A stretch of DNA of 64,000 nt from JBGSUZ01 sp043770095 (GCA_043770095.1 JAYVIR010000081.1:1-64000); one strand, 5' to 3'; shown: positions 27,371-35,549, numbered from the stretch's first letter. The notes: generated from the letters alone by a model not told the origin. Program-made: numbers and translations.

Positions 27371-27919
27371 ATGAAAAAGTACATATGTATGATTTGTGGT
27401 TACACACACGAAGGCGAGCACGCTCCTGAGTTCTGCCCACAGTGTAAAGCACCTGCTGCTAAATTTATCTTAAATGATTCAAGCAAGCGCGTTTGGGCTG
27501 ATCAGCACTTCGTTGGCGTTGCAAAAGGCGTTGACCCTGAAATTCTTGAAGGTCTTAGACAAAACTTCCTCGGCGAATGTACGGAAGTGGGCATGTACTT
27601 GGCAATGAGCCGTCAAGCTGACAGAGAAGGCTACCCTGAAATCGCTGAAGCTTATAAAAGAATCGCATTTGAAGAAGCAGATCATGCTGCTAAATTTGCA
27701 GAGCTTCTCGGCGAAGTTCTCACAGATTCTACAGAGAAAAACCTCACAATGAGAGCTGACGCTGAGCAAGGCGCAACGGTTGGCAAGCTTGACCTCGCAA
27801 AAAAAGCAAAAGCACTCAACCTCGACGCTATTCATGATACGGTTCATGAAATGTGTAAGGACGAAGCGAGACATGGTAGTGCTTTTGAAGGGCTTTTGAA
27901 GCGTCATTTTGGTAAGTAG
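27371..27919 (+). CDS. Reverse rubrerythrin (N-terminal rubredoxin, C-terminal ferritin-like)
   Basis: Peroxide reductase of strict anaerobes. The rubredoxin domain comes first (CxxC at 6-9 and 22-25: ICMICGY, FCPQCKAP), unlike classical rubrerythrin, where it is last; this order is that of reverse rubrerythrins described in Clostridium acetobutylicum. The ferritin-like domain has di-iron ligands in FEEADHAAK and CKDEARHG plus ECTEVGMYL. 182 residues is normal. It is monocistronic with its own promoter, PerR-like box and terminator, so it is likely induced by peroxide or oxygen. Confidence 0.95.
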   Translation: MKKYICMICGYTHEGEHAPEFCPQCKAPAAKFILNDSSKRVWADQHFVGVAKGVDPEILEGLRQNFLGECTEVGMYLAMSRQADREGYPEIAEAYKRIAFEEADHAAKFAELLGEVLTDSTEKNLTMRADAEQGATVGKLDLAKKAKALNLDAIHDTVHEMCKDEARHGSAFEGLLKRHFGK

Positions 27920-27941
27920 TCATAGAACTATTGCCACATAG

Positions 27942-27986
27942 AAAAAGGACAAATTCCAGTCATCTCTTGGATTTGTCCTTTTTTAT
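27942..27986 (+). terminator. Terminator of reverse rubrerythrin
   Basis: AAAAAGGACAAATTCCA pairs with TGGATTTGTCCTTTTTT, with a single bulged T, followed by more T's. Confidence 0.82.
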
Positions 27987-28089
27987 TTCCCAATATCTCC
28001 ACTCAACTGTTCATCTCGTCACAATTATGTCACTTCTTATATACAACTTTGAAATCTAATTGTGCTATCATAAAGGTAACAGATCCTGA

Positions 28090-28113
28090 AACGGCTTAAA
28101 TTTTAAAGCCGTT
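28090..28113 (+). other. Leader hairpin before secreted protein
   Basis: AACGGCTT (28090-28097) and AAGCCGTT (28106-28113) form an 8-bp stem in the 5' leader of the next gene. No T run follows, so it is not a standard terminator; it could be an RNA stability or control element. Confidence 0.35.
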
Positions 28114-28145
28114 CACGCATATAAAACCCTTTAGGAGGCGTTCCC

Positions 28146-29003
28146 ATGAATCAACATTTTAAAAAAATAACCAGCGGTTTGATCCTCACTATCTTTGCTT
28201 TCTCCGCTTTGTCTTTATCCCCTACCAGTTTTGCGGCTGAAAAAGTCTACAAAGTTGGTGACAAATATAGCGTGTCCGGCGTTAGCGCAGGTAAAAATGC
28301 CTTTGTCCTTCAAATCTTAAATACAGACCTTAACAAGGACAAGAAAAATGAACTCATCTATCTCATTGGGAATAAATTTGACAAAACATCTGTCTATTAT
28401 GACCAAATCACCTATGTCATCAAAGACGGAAAAACAAGCAAGCGCCTTGTTCACATCGTTAAAGACAGAGCTGGATTCTCACTTGGCGGTTATGAACCAA
28501 CCCTTCAAATCACCGACCTTAACAAAGATGCTCAAAACGATCTTTTCCTTAGCGCGCCAAGTGGTGGCAGCGGTGGTTTTGTCAGCTATGACCTCTCTAC
28601 CTTCAAATCAGGCAAACTCACTTCATTCCTTTCTGAAGCCGATTTAAAAGGCCTCAGCATCACAGGCAAATATTTGGACAACTACCAAGTTGAGCTTAGC
28701 GCAAAGGAATTAAATAAAAAATGGCTTTTAGATGTCAGCTACAACAAAGCCCTGTATTTAGAGTCAGACGTCTACGATGCCGCGGGTAAATATATTGGCA
28801 TATCAGAACCTTCAAGTTCTGTCATCAGCACCTTGGAAATCGAAGACGCTTATGGTCAAATCCTGTTGGTCGGCAATCAAAAAATCACTGGCATCGCGAA
28901 CGCTGACACAATTGCTAACTTGAACCTTTACCTTTCTTTTGAAAAAGGGAAATGGAATTTGAAGCAAGTGACACAAACGTCTGTAATTAAGGCTTTTGAA
29001 TAG
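28146..29003 (+). CDS. Secreted protein with VCBS/FG-GAP-like calcium loops
   Basis: A signal peptide (LILTIFAFSALSLSPTSFAAE, cleavage likely after FAA) is followed by about 255 residues with two Asp-rich loops, TDLNKDKKNELIYL and TDLNKDAQNDLFLS, of the kind seen in VCBS/FG-GAP repeats and dockerins, where they bind calcium. The rest is beta-rich with no known domain. GGAGG upstream of ATG. It stands alone between the rubrerythrin and the diguanylate cyclase; role unknown. Confidence 0.68.
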   Translation: MNQHFKKITSGLILTIFAFSALSLSPTSFAAEKVYKVGDKYSVSGVSAGKNAFVLQILNTDLNKDKKNELIYLIGNKFDKTSVYYDQITYVIKDGKTSKRLVHIVKDRAGFSLGGYEPTLQITDLNKDAQNDLFLSAPSGGSGGFVSYDLSTFKSGKLTSFLSEADLKGLSITGKYLDNYQVELSAKELNKKWLLDVSYNKALYLESDVYDAAGKYIGISEPSSSVISTLEIEDAYGQILLVGNQKITGIANADTIANLNLYLSFEKGKWNLKQVTQTSVIKAFE

Positions 29004-29105
29004 ATTTTAATACTAAAAGCGAATGACTCCCCTTGGCGTATTGGATAATTAATGATAAAATTATTTTATTTACTATCCAATAACCACATCCTGCGGGGGA
29101 GATTT

Positions 29106-30191
29106 ATGAAAATTCCTTTTTATGAAAATTTTCAAAAAGCACAAAGTGCCAGAGATCAATTATTTTTAATCTATATTTATATTTCAATAATCGTAATCAT
29201 TAGTTACACGTTTATTTTTGCTTGCTTAAATTACACTCAAGCTGCAATCTATGTATCGATTGCCTTAATCCCTATGTTGATTGCACTGTTACTTTTTGAA
29301 AAAAAGGTACCTACACTCGCAAAAACATTGGGATTTTTCACTTCTATTTCAGTTGTTTTGCTTCAAACGACCTACGTATTTTCTGCCGGAACAGGATTTC
29401 AATTCCAGTTCTTCGTGTTATTGGTCGTTCTCTATCTGATTAGCGACCTTATGATTTTTAAGCAGCGAGTGTTTGTTTTGGTAATCTCAACTCTGATTAT
29501 CATGAGTTTTTTCTATTGTCAAAATGTCAGTAATGCCACACCATTAATTCAATTGAGTCCTACTTTAACATTAAAATTCTTTAACGGCAGTCTTTTGCTC
29601 ACAATGTCTGCGCTCCTTTTACTTTTACACCTTTATTCAAAACAACTGTCCAAAATGGAAACCAAACTCCACTTTATGGCAAAACATGATGCGCTCACAG
29701 GTATTCTCAATCGCGGCAGTTTTAATTCTTATGGCGAAACTTTCTTTAGCCACTTAAAAACAACAAACCAGGACATGTCAGTAATTATAATGGACATAGA
29801 CAATTTTAAAAATATCAACGACACCTATGGCCATCACGTTGGCGATTTTGTTTTAAAGGAACTCGCCATTGAAATTAAAAGCCTTCTTAGAAAATCAGAC
29901 ATCTTTGCCCGATATGGCGGCGAAGAATTTACCATTATATTACCGCTAACAACCAAAGAAGATGCCTACCTACTGGCGGAAAAAATTAGATTACACCTTG
30001 CAAATTTAATTCTTAGCTGCAACTCAATTGATATTCAATTTACCGTCAGCATTGGCGTAGCTGGTCTGATTCGAGGAAATGATACATTTGACGCCTTGAT
30101 GATCCGCTCAGACCAAGCACTGTACCACTCTAAGAATGTTGGAAAGAACTGCACCACCTTGTACTCACCCGGCATTAACCCCAATAATTAG
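29106..30191 (+). CDS. Membrane diguanylate cyclase (GGDEF)
   Basis: Makes cyclic di-GMP. Five or six membrane helices (residues about 15-180) form an integral sensor module, then a GGDEF domain: HDALTGILNRGSF, DIDNFKNINDTYGHHVGDFVL, FARYGGEEFTIILP (GGEEF, active form), TVSIGVA. No RxxD inhibitory site is evident upstream of the motif. The frame opens at 29052, but ATG 29106 has GGGGGAG at good spacing and is used (361 residues). It may feed the cyclic-di-GMP pool read by the EAL and HD-GYP proteins in this window. Confidence 0.93.
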   Translation: MKIPFYENFQKAQSARDQLFLIYIYISIIVIISYTFIFACLNYTQAAIYVSIALIPMLIALLLFEKKVPTLAKTLGFFTSISVVLLQTTYVFSAGTGFQFQFFVLLVVLYLISDLMIFKQRVFVLVISTLIIMSFFYCQNVSNATPLIQLSPTLTLKFFNGSLLLTMSALLLLLHLYSKQLSKMETKLHFMAKHDALTGILNRGSFNSYGETFFSHLKTTNQDMSVIIMDIDNFKNINDTYGHHVGDFVLKELAIEIKSLLRKSDIFARYGGEEFTIILPLTTKEDAYLLAEKIRLHLANLILSCNSIDIQFTVSIGVAGLIRGNDTFDALMIRSDQALYHSKNVGKNCTTLYSPGINPNN

Positions 30192-30289
30192 AAATGCGCA
30201 AACTTTATGACTCTCTAAGTATTTCTTAAGACTTTTTCAAGGTTTATCTTCTATACTGAGAATAATTAATTCACTATGGGAGGTTCACT

Positions 30290-30802
30290 ATGAAACAAAA
30301 TTATCTGATCGGGATTGTCATGATTGCTTTTGGACTCTACTTAATGCTTGTTAAATTAAACATCATCATTGCCTTTGACTTTATGCTCCTTATTGCCCTT
30401 GCTTTTATCGGTGGCTATATTTACAGACGAAGTACTGGGGACAGAGGCGCAGGAGGCCTACTTCTCGTCGGAAATATACTGACAGGTATTTTCCTTTCAA
30501 ACAATTTGCCTGAGTGGTTTAGCGGCGTTGCGCTTCTCAGCGATTTAGGAACGGTTTTCTATCTTGGACTTGCGTTCTTAAGCACTTGGCTCATTGAAAA
30601 TAGTTTTGATACTTCAAATTACAGGCGTCAAAATGCATTTCTCATCATCGGTAGCATTATGACTTTTGTCGGCGCTTACGATGTGCTTTTAGACTTGTTC
30701 AATCTCTCGCCAAGCGTTATCAGGAGCTATTTACTCCCCGTAATTTTCATCCTAATTGGCGCTGGCATTTTACTTAAAACTCAAAAAAATAAGTTTTTCT
30801 AA
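30290..30802 (+). CDS. Small integral membrane protein (LiaI/LiaF-TM-like)
   Basis: 170 residues with about six short helices and a basic tail. The start (IGIVMIAFGLYLMLVKLNIII) and end (VIFILIGAGILLKTQKN) match the two-helix modules of LiaI/LiaF-TM-like proteins, and the layout resembles the protein at 19685-20179. GGGAGG precedes ATG. Function unknown; LiaF-like proteins work with cell-envelope stress kinases, but none is adjacent. Confidence 0.62.
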   Translation: MKQNYLIGIVMIAFGLYLMLVKLNIIIAFDFMLLIALAFIGGYIYRRSTGDRGAGGLLLVGNILTGIFLSNNLPEWFSGVALLSDLGTVFYLGLAFLSTWLIENSFDTSNYRRQNAFLIIGSIMTFVGAYDVLLDLFNLSPSVIRSYLLPVIFILIGAGILLKTQKNKFF

Positions 30803-30810
30803 AAACCCCC

Positions 30811-30839
30811 TTGACACATCATCCATTTTTCGCTATCAT
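30811..30839 (+). promoter_or_regulatory. Promoter of tRNA-Leu
   Basis: TTGACA (30811-30816), 17 bp, TATCAT (30834-30839), 40 bp before the tRNA. Confidence 0.75.
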
Positions 30840-30878
30840 AGGTATTGTTCCAGTGAGTTATCACTGAACGATCAAGAT

Positions 30879-30962
30879 GCGAAAGTGGTGGAACGGCAGA
30901 CACACTATCTTGAGGGGGTAGCGTCCTTGGGCGTGCGGGTTCAAATCCCGCCTTTCGCACCA
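30879..30962 (+). tRNA. tRNA-Leu (anticodon GAG), CCA encoded
   Basis: Acceptor arms GCGAAAG and CTTTCGC pair fully, discriminator A then CCA. The anticodon arm is CTATC-TTGAGGG-GGTAG, so the anticodon is GAG (reads CUC/CUU). T arm GCGGG-TTCAAAT-CCCGC. The long variable arm (CGTCCTTGGGCGT) is right for class II leucine tRNA. It has its own promoter and terminator and stands alone. Confidence 0.96.
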
Positions 30963-30967
30963 AAAGT

Positions 30968-31003
30968 AAAAGCTTTAATGCTCAATGCATTAAAGCTTTT
31001 TTT
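30968..31003 (+). terminator. Terminator of tRNA-Leu
   Basis: AAAAGCTTTAATG pairs with CATTAAAGCTTTT across a short loop, then T's. The mirror arms make it work on both strands, so it may also stop the convergent peptidase transcript. Confidence 0.82.
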
Positions 31004-31055
31004 ATGTTTAAAATTAATTAAAATTTAACTCAAATTGTCTAAAAATTCAAATAAA

Positions 31056-32129
31056 TTAAACAATCAACAAATTCTTTTCGTATTGGTTGAGCACTTCACA
31101 GCCATCTTTCGTTACAAGTACCAAATCTTCTATTCTCACGCCAACCTCTCCAGCAAGATAAATGCCTGGCTCGATTGAAAAAATCATGCCCTCAGCCACT
31201 TCGTCGTGATTGATTGCAGACACATCTCCAAAGTCATGCACGTCAAGTCCAATAGAATGGCCTGTTCTGTGCGTAAAGAATTGTCCATACCCTTTGCTTT
31301 CAATGTATGCTCTTGCCGCGAGGTCAATTTCTGAGAATTTCACGCCCGGTTTTACGACTGCAATTGCTCTGAGATTGGCTTCTTTAACCGTTTCATACAC
31401 TTCTCTGCCCTTCTCGCTTGGCTCTCCGAAGAAAATGGTTCTTGTCATGTCAGAACAGTAGTCGTCTTTTTTGCAGCCAATATCGATGATGATGCTGTCA
31501 CCCTTTTTAGGCACACTGTTGTCACATTCGTGATGAGGATCTGCGCCATTTGCACCATAGGCAATGATTGGACCAAAAGAGAATCCATCGGTTGAAAGGT
31601 TCTCATAGATTTCAGAAAGTTTTTTCACCATTTCAAGCTCCGACAAACCTGTTTTTGCAAGCACGACCATTTGTGCCATCGCTTCGTCGTTAAGTCTTGA
31701 AGCCGTTCTCATGAACTCTCTTTCCGCTTCGTCCTTTTGCATGCGCACGCGGTCAATAAAGACTGAACCATTGATGTATTTGTACTCAGGCTTTGCGTCC
31801 ATTAATCTGAGAAGGAAATGCGCTGCCCAGAATTTATCGACGCCAATCACGCTGCCACCCTCAATGCCCTGCGCCAAATACGCAATGCCGTCTTTGGTGT
31901 CGTTGTACCAAACAACCTCTGCGCCGATATCCGTCGTGAGCGGGAACAATTCGTTGATTACAATTTTAAGGCTGCCATCCGCTTGCATGTGAAGCACAAT
32001 GAGTCTTTCCCCCGGATGGAACCAAGTGCCTGTCAAATAGAAAATAGAAGCAGGATCTGAAATAACCAAATGGCCTACGCCCTCTGCTTGCATTCTCTTC
32101 GCTACCTGTTCTCTGCGTTTTTCATACAT
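31056..32129 (-). CDS. Xaa-Pro aminopeptidase/dipeptidase, M24B family
   Basis: Metallopeptidase that removes a residue before proline. The five metal ligands of the pita-bread fold are all visible: IIIDIGCKKDDYCSDMTRT (two Asp), HRTGHSIGLDVHDFG (His), FSIEPGIY (Glu) and VRIEDLVLVT (Glu). The N-terminal domain (about 1-120) is of creatinase type. 357 residues is normal. AAAAGGAG precedes the ATG. It follows larB by about 60 bp in the same direction and may be read with the lar genes, which is not a usual pairing. Confidence 0.92.
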   Translation of the reverse strand: MYEKRREQVAKRMQAEGVGHLVISDPASIFYLTGTWFHPGERLIVLHMQADGSLKIVINELFPLTTDIGAEVVWYNDTKDGIAYLAQGIEGGSVIGVDKFWAAHFLLRLMDAKPEYKYINGSVFIDRVRMQKDEAEREFMRTASRLNDEAMAQMVVLAKTGLSELEMVKKLSEIYENLSTDGFSFGPIIAYGANGADPHHECDNSVPKKGDSIIIDIGCKKDDYCSDMTRTIFFGEPSEKGREVYETVKEANLRAIAVVKPGVKFSEIDLAARAYIESKGYGQFFTHRTGHSIGLDVHDFGDVSAINHDEVAEGMIFSIEPGIYLAGEVGVRIEDLVLVTKDGCEVLNQYEKNLLIV

Positions 32130-32190
32130 AGTTTTAGTTCTCCTTTTAATTTATAATCCTCACAGAGCCATTTTGTAGCTCTGAGGCAAC

Positions 32191-32940
32191 CTATTTGAGT
32201 TGATTGATCATGCTGGCGCTATACGCTGCCCCAAATCCATTATCGATGTTTACGACGCTTACACCGCTCGCACAGCTGTTAAGCATGGTCAGAAGCGCAC
32301 TCACGCCTCCAAAACTAGCCCCATAACCCACACTTGTCGGGACTGCAATGACTGGTTTGTCCACTAGTCCGCCCACAACGCTGGCAAGTGCGCCTTCCAT
32401 GCCCGCCACGACAATCACCACTCGGGCATTTCGAATCACATCCATTTTGGAGAGCAAGCGGTGAATGCCTGCAACGCCGACATCCGTCACTTTGATGACC
32501 TTATTTCCCAGAAGCCTCGCCGTCTCATAAGCCTCTTCCACCACCGGCAGATCGGATGTGCCTGCACATACGATGGCAATGTAGGTTTCTGTTTCTTTGA
32601 GGGGATCGCTGATGAGCTGTATGGTTCTGCCCAGCGGGTTGTAAATGGTTTCAGGCAAAGTTTCTTTTACAATGTCATACATCGCCTGATTTGCCCTTGT
32701 CCCAAGGACGTTCGTGCCCTTTTGGCTGATGTGGGACATGATGGTCGCCACTTGCTCTGGTGTTTTTCCTTCGCAGTAAATGACCTCCGGATACCCATTT
32801 CTGAGCTGACGGTGGTTGTCCACCATCGCAAACCCAAGATCCGTAAAGGGCAAGTCTTTTAAAGACGCCACAGCCGCTTCAAGCGTTTCTTCGCCGCTTT
32901 TTACCTTGATGAGTAAGTCTCTGAGCTTTTCCTCATTCAT
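32191..32940 (-). CDS. larB: LarB, pyridinium-3,5-biscarboxylic acid mononucleotide synthase
   Basis: First enzyme of nickel-pincer nucleotide (NPN) cofactor synthesis: carboxylates and hydrolyses nicotinic acid adenine dinucleotide. The sequence has the N-terminal LarB helices (LRDLLIKVKSGEETLEAAVASLK), FAMVDNHRQLRNGYPEVIYCEGKT, and the PurE-like C-terminal domain with IVCAGTSDLPVVEEA and VVGGLVDKPVIAVPTSVGYGASFGG. 249 residues is usual. GAGGTG before ATG, 23 bp after larE. The operon also has larC and larE, so the whole cofactor path is here; no larA. Confidence 0.95.
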   Translation of the reverse strand: MNEEKLRDLLIKVKSGEETLEAAVASLKDLPFTDLGFAMVDNHRQLRNGYPEVIYCEGKTPEQVATIMSHISQKGTNVLGTRANQAMYDIVKETLPETIYNPLGRTIQLISDPLKETETYIAIVCAGTSDLPVVEEAYETARLLGNKVIKVTDVGVAGIHRLLSKMDVIRNARVVIVVAGMEGALASVVGGLVDKPVIAVPTSVGYGASFGGVSALLTMLNSCASGVSVVNIDNGFGAAYSASMINQLK

Positions 32941-32963
32941 AACACACCTCTATGCGCTTGTTT

Positions 32964-33770
32964 TTAAGCGTCTATTTTTAAACCCTCATTGTAACAGCCA
33001 GTCTGGTAACCGCCCATATCTAAAGTAACAAATTTAAAGCCCAGTTGTCCAATTTCAGCATGAATTTTTTTCATGAGGTCCAAATTCAGCATTTTAACCA
33101 TTTCAGTCTGTTCGATTTCAATGCGCGCCGTGTCCCCGTGATGCCTGACGCGAACGCCTCTGAAGCCGTATTTCATGAGCAAAACCTCTGCGGATTCAAT
33201 TTGTCTGAGCATCAGCTCGGTGAATGTCACGTCATAAGGAATTCGAGTCAGCAGACACGCATAAGGTGGCTTGTCCCACGTTGGCAGTCCATACGCCTTG
33301 GACAACTCTCGAATGTCCTGCTTGGTCATCTTCGCTTCTTTTAAGGGACTGAGAACGCCTAGCTCAACGAGAGCAACCAGACCTGGTCGGTAATCTTTCG
33401 TATCGTCAAAATTGGTGCCGTCGCAAATCACTTCGCAGCCCTCATCTTCAGCCGCTTTTAGAATTTCTGAAAACACGATTTTCTTGCACAGATAGCACCT
33501 ATTCTCTGGGTTTTGCTCTATGCTGCTTGGTATGCCAAGAGGAATGATTGTATGTTTTACCCCAATTTGTGCGGCAAGTTCTTTCGCTTCAGCCACTTCC
33601 CACTCAGGGATGTAAGGGCTTTTGACGGTAACCGCCACCACCTTGTCTGCGCCAAGAATTTCTGCACAGGCTTTGAGCAAAAACGAACTGTCCACGCCGC
33701 CCGAAAAGGCAATGCCCACTTTAGAGTAGGGCGCTAAAGTTGTTTTGATTGCCGTTATAAAACTTTCCAT
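32964..33770 (-). CDS. larE: LarE, sulfur transferase of NPN cofactor synthesis
   Basis: PP-loop enzyme that adenylates the substrate and donates sulfur. SGGVDSS at about 23-29 is the PP-loop. Cys172, in PPYACLLTRIPY, lines up with the sacrificial Cys of the Lactobacillus plantarum enzyme (Cys176); family members with one such Cys give up their own sulfur each turn. An extra CYLC pair (92, 95) is present. The start overlaps the end of larC by 16 bp, with GGAGG inside larC, so translation is coupled. Confidence 0.94.
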   Translation of the reverse strand: MESFITAIKTTLAPYSKVGIAFSGGVDSSFLLKACAEILGADKVVAVTVKSPYIPEWEVAEAKELAAQIGVKHTIIPLGIPSSIEQNPENRCYLCKKIVFSEILKAAEDEGCEVICDGTNFDDTKDYRPGLVALVELGVLSPLKEAKMTKQDIRELSKAYGLPTWDKPPYACLLTRIPYDVTFTELMLRQIESAEVLLMKYGFRGVRVRHHGDTARIEIEQTEMVKMLNLDLMKKIHAEIGQLGFKFVTLDMGGYQTGCYNEGLKIDA

Positions 33771-34210
33771 TTTTCGTCTGCCTCCAAATACAACTTCACT
33801 TGTTTTTGTGCGTCCAAAATGCTGAGATTCTTCTTCTGCGCATATCGAACGAGGTCTTCGTACTCCACTTTATATTTTAGCGCTTTTCCACTGCAATAAA
33901 CCCGTTTAAAGCTAAGCGTCTCACCTTCATAAACAAAAGTCTGCAGGTCTCTTTCAAGCGCTTCTTTCTCCACTTCATGGCGTCTTAGCCCAATAGCGGT
34001 GGTTTCCGTAAATAAAACACCTTCAAGCGCCTCTCTGTGCTGATTTTCACACAGGACGCTCAGGCAAATGCCAAGGCGACCCTTTTTCATGGCGATGCTC
34101 TGTCTCCAGACATCAAGCGCCCCTGCTTCAAACAGTTTGCGCTCAACCCACTGCCAAAGTTCGGGGTCAAAGTCGTCTAAATTGGTTTCAAGAATTACTT
34201 GTTTTTTTTT
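33755..34210 (-). CDS. larC: LarC C-terminal part, reached by -1 frameshift
   Basis: Read in the -1 frame from the A10 run at 34211-34202, the sequence gives KKKQVILETNLDDFDPELWQWVERKL, then LFEAGALDVWRQ and IAMKKGRLGICLSVL, the typical second half of LarC (nickel insertase). Only 111 residues have their own ATG (34090), and that ATG lies in the middle of the conserved domain, so it is unlikely to be a true start. This part supplies the C-terminal CTP-binding domain in known LarC. Ends 16 bp inside larE. A sequencing undercall in the A-run is the alternative to real slippage. Confidence 0.85.
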   Translation of the reverse strand, partial: KKKQVILETNLDDFDPELWQWVERKLFEAGALDVWRQSIAMKKGRLGICLSVLCENQHREALEGVLFTETTAIGLRRHEVEKEALERDLQTFVYEGETLSFKRVYCSGKALKYKVEYEDLVRYAQKKNLSILDAQKQVKLYLEADEKWKVL

Positions 34211-35085
34211 TGAGTAGTCGTGTCAGACTGCGAGGTCGCACTATAACCGTCCGCTTCTTCCAAAATCATGACTCTGAGCACATTTGGAAACTCATGCTCT
34301 CTCGTGCCAAGACCGTATCCGATTTTTGTGATGTTCATGCTCATCTGGTCGCTGTATTCATTGACTAGAGCCTTCAAAATGGCCGCTCCTGTAGGCGTGG
34401 TCATCTCGCTTGCCACAAGGCCTATTTTAACAGGGACGCCTTTTAAAATTTCAGCCGTTGCAGGGGCTGGCACTGGCATCATGCCGTGGTCACATTTGAC
34501 AAATCCGCCGCCAAGCTGCACTGAACTCGAAACGACACGGTCTACCCCAAGCGCTTCAAAGCAGATCGCCGCGCCGACGATGTCGACGATTGAATCCACT
34601 GCGCCCACTTCGTGGAAATGCACTTCCTGCAGTGGTTTGCCGTGAACTTTCGCCTCTGCTTTTGCCACTTCCATGAAAATCTTAAGACTAAGCGCTTTAA
34701 CGCTTTCAGAAAGCGTGCTGCCACTGATCATCGCTTCAATAATGGCTAAATTTCGGTGTTCGTGATGCGCATGAGGTGCATTGTTGTGCAAATGCGGTAC
34801 TTTTTCATGCGTATGTGTGTGCACAGTCGGGTGTTCGTGTGTATGCGCGTGCGGAGCGTGTTCGTGGTGCTTCACTGGCGCTTCCCCAGTCAATCTCACA
34901 TCGACTTTTGTGCCTTCAATGCCTTTCTTAACAGCCTTTTCAATAATGACTTCAAATTCGATCGCCATCGGCAATTTGGCAAGTTCCGATATTAAATATT
35001 CAGGATTTACCCCAAGGTCAATCATCGCCCCTAGGTTCATATCTCCGCTTATGCCGCAAAAACAATCATAGTAAAGTGTCTTCAT
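34195..35085 (-). CDS. larC: LarC N-terminal part, nickel insertion protein
   Basis: LarC inserts nickel into the pincer nucleotide in a CTP-dependent way. The start YYDCFCGISGDMNLGAMIDLG is the family hallmark. A histidine-rich loop follows (residues about 70-115, about 20 His), a likely nickel store, then the core with EVHFHEVGAVDSIVDIVGA, SSVQLGGGFVKCDHGMMPVPAPATAEIL and MTTPTGAAILKALV. The frame ends shortly after the last conserved block (NVLRVMILEE) with TTTQKKNK at the A10 run. ATG overlaps the stop of the flavin protein gene (ATGA). AAAGGAG upstream. Confidence 0.95.
   Translation of the reverse strand: MKTLYYDCFCGISGDMNLGAMIDLGVNPEYLISELAKLPMAIEFEVIIEKAVKKGIEGTKVDVRLTGEAPVKHHEHAPHAHTHEHPTVHTHTHEKVPHLHNNAPHAHHEHRNLAIIEAMISGSTLSESVKALSLKIFMEVAKAEAKVHGKPLQEVHFHEVGAVDSIVDIVGAAICFEALGVDRVVSSSVQLGGGFVKCDHGMMPVPAPATAEILKGVPVKIGLVASEMTTPTGAAILKALVNEYSDQMSMNITKIGYGLGTREHEFPNVLRVMILEEADGYSATSQSDTTTQKKNK
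34202..34211 (-). other. Slippery A10 run joining the two parts of larC
   Basis: The mRNA reads CUC-A10-CAAG-UAA: the zero frame stops 5 bases after the run. A -1 shift, or one extra A added by polymerase slippage, moves into the larC C-terminal frame. Lactobacillus plantarum larC is also made by a programmed frameshift, so a natural mechanism is likely. Confidence 0.75.
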
Positions 35086-35549
35086 TTTAGTCGCTCCTTT
35101 CCGCTCATATGTTCAATTTCCATTTGGTAAATCCGCGTTTTGTCGACCGCTCTTCTCGCATAAGCTTCGCCAGGCATTTCAAACGTTTTACTGTATTTAT
35201 TAACAAGCAGCATAAGCACTTGTACTTTTTCTTCCACCTCTGTAACTTCTGAAACTTTGCCAAAAGCCATGACACTTTCGTAGTGCATTGAAAACTGCTC
35301 AGCAAGCACTTCATTTTCACCCACCGCCACAAAACTGACTTTTGGATTATAGTCTATATTTCTAAGTTTTTTTCCCTCAGTTGCGCAGTGAAAATACAAA
35401 CTGTTATTCACCAAAGCAAAATTAACAGGAATACCATATGGATAACCATCTTCGCCAACCGTTGAAAGGATGCCATAAACCGCATCCGACAATACCTTAG
35501 TCGCTTTTTCGTCAGACATTTGTCGATCGCTTTTTCTCATTTTCTCCAT
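35082..35549 (-). CDS. Pyridoxamine 5'-phosphate oxidase-like flavin protein (NimA-type split barrel)
   Basis: FMN-binding split-barrel protein of about 155 residues: YGILSTVGEDGYPYGIPVNFAL, SLYFHCATEGKKLRNIDYNPKVSFVAVG and the tail VDKTRIYQMEIEHMSGKE fit the NimA/PNPOx-like family, in which members reduce nitro compounds or hold flavin/haem. ATG 35549 has AGGAGG at good spacing; ATG 35570 lies on that site. It starts the lar operon and overlaps larC by 4 bp. Its link to the nickel cofactor is unclear. Confidence 0.85.
   Translation of the reverse strand: MEKMRKSDRQMSDEKATKVLSDAVYGILSTVGEDGYPYGIPVNFALVNNSLYFHCATEGKKLRNIDYNPKVSFVAVGENEVLAEQFSMHYESVMAFGKVSEVTEVEEKVQVLMLLVNKYSKTFEMPGEAYARRAVDKTRIYQMEIEHMSGKERLK

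Noticed and set aside
28090..28113. Terminator in the leader of the secreted protein
   Set aside because: The 8-bp stem is real, but no T run follows, so it is listed only as a hairpin.
30756..31028. Open frame of 90 codons across the tRNA-Leu
   Set aside because: It runs through the tRNA and its terminator and has no ribosome site; a chance frame.
33755..34090. Separate 111-residue gene starting at ATG 34090
   Set aside because: The ATG is in the middle of the conserved LarC C-terminal domain, and upstream conserved residues are in the same frame back to the A10 run.
34756..35071. Two open frames on the + strand opposite larC
   Set aside because: They are mirror frames of the His-rich and N-terminal parts of LarC; their odd Cys/Val/Met-rich make-up follows from the His codons on the other strand.
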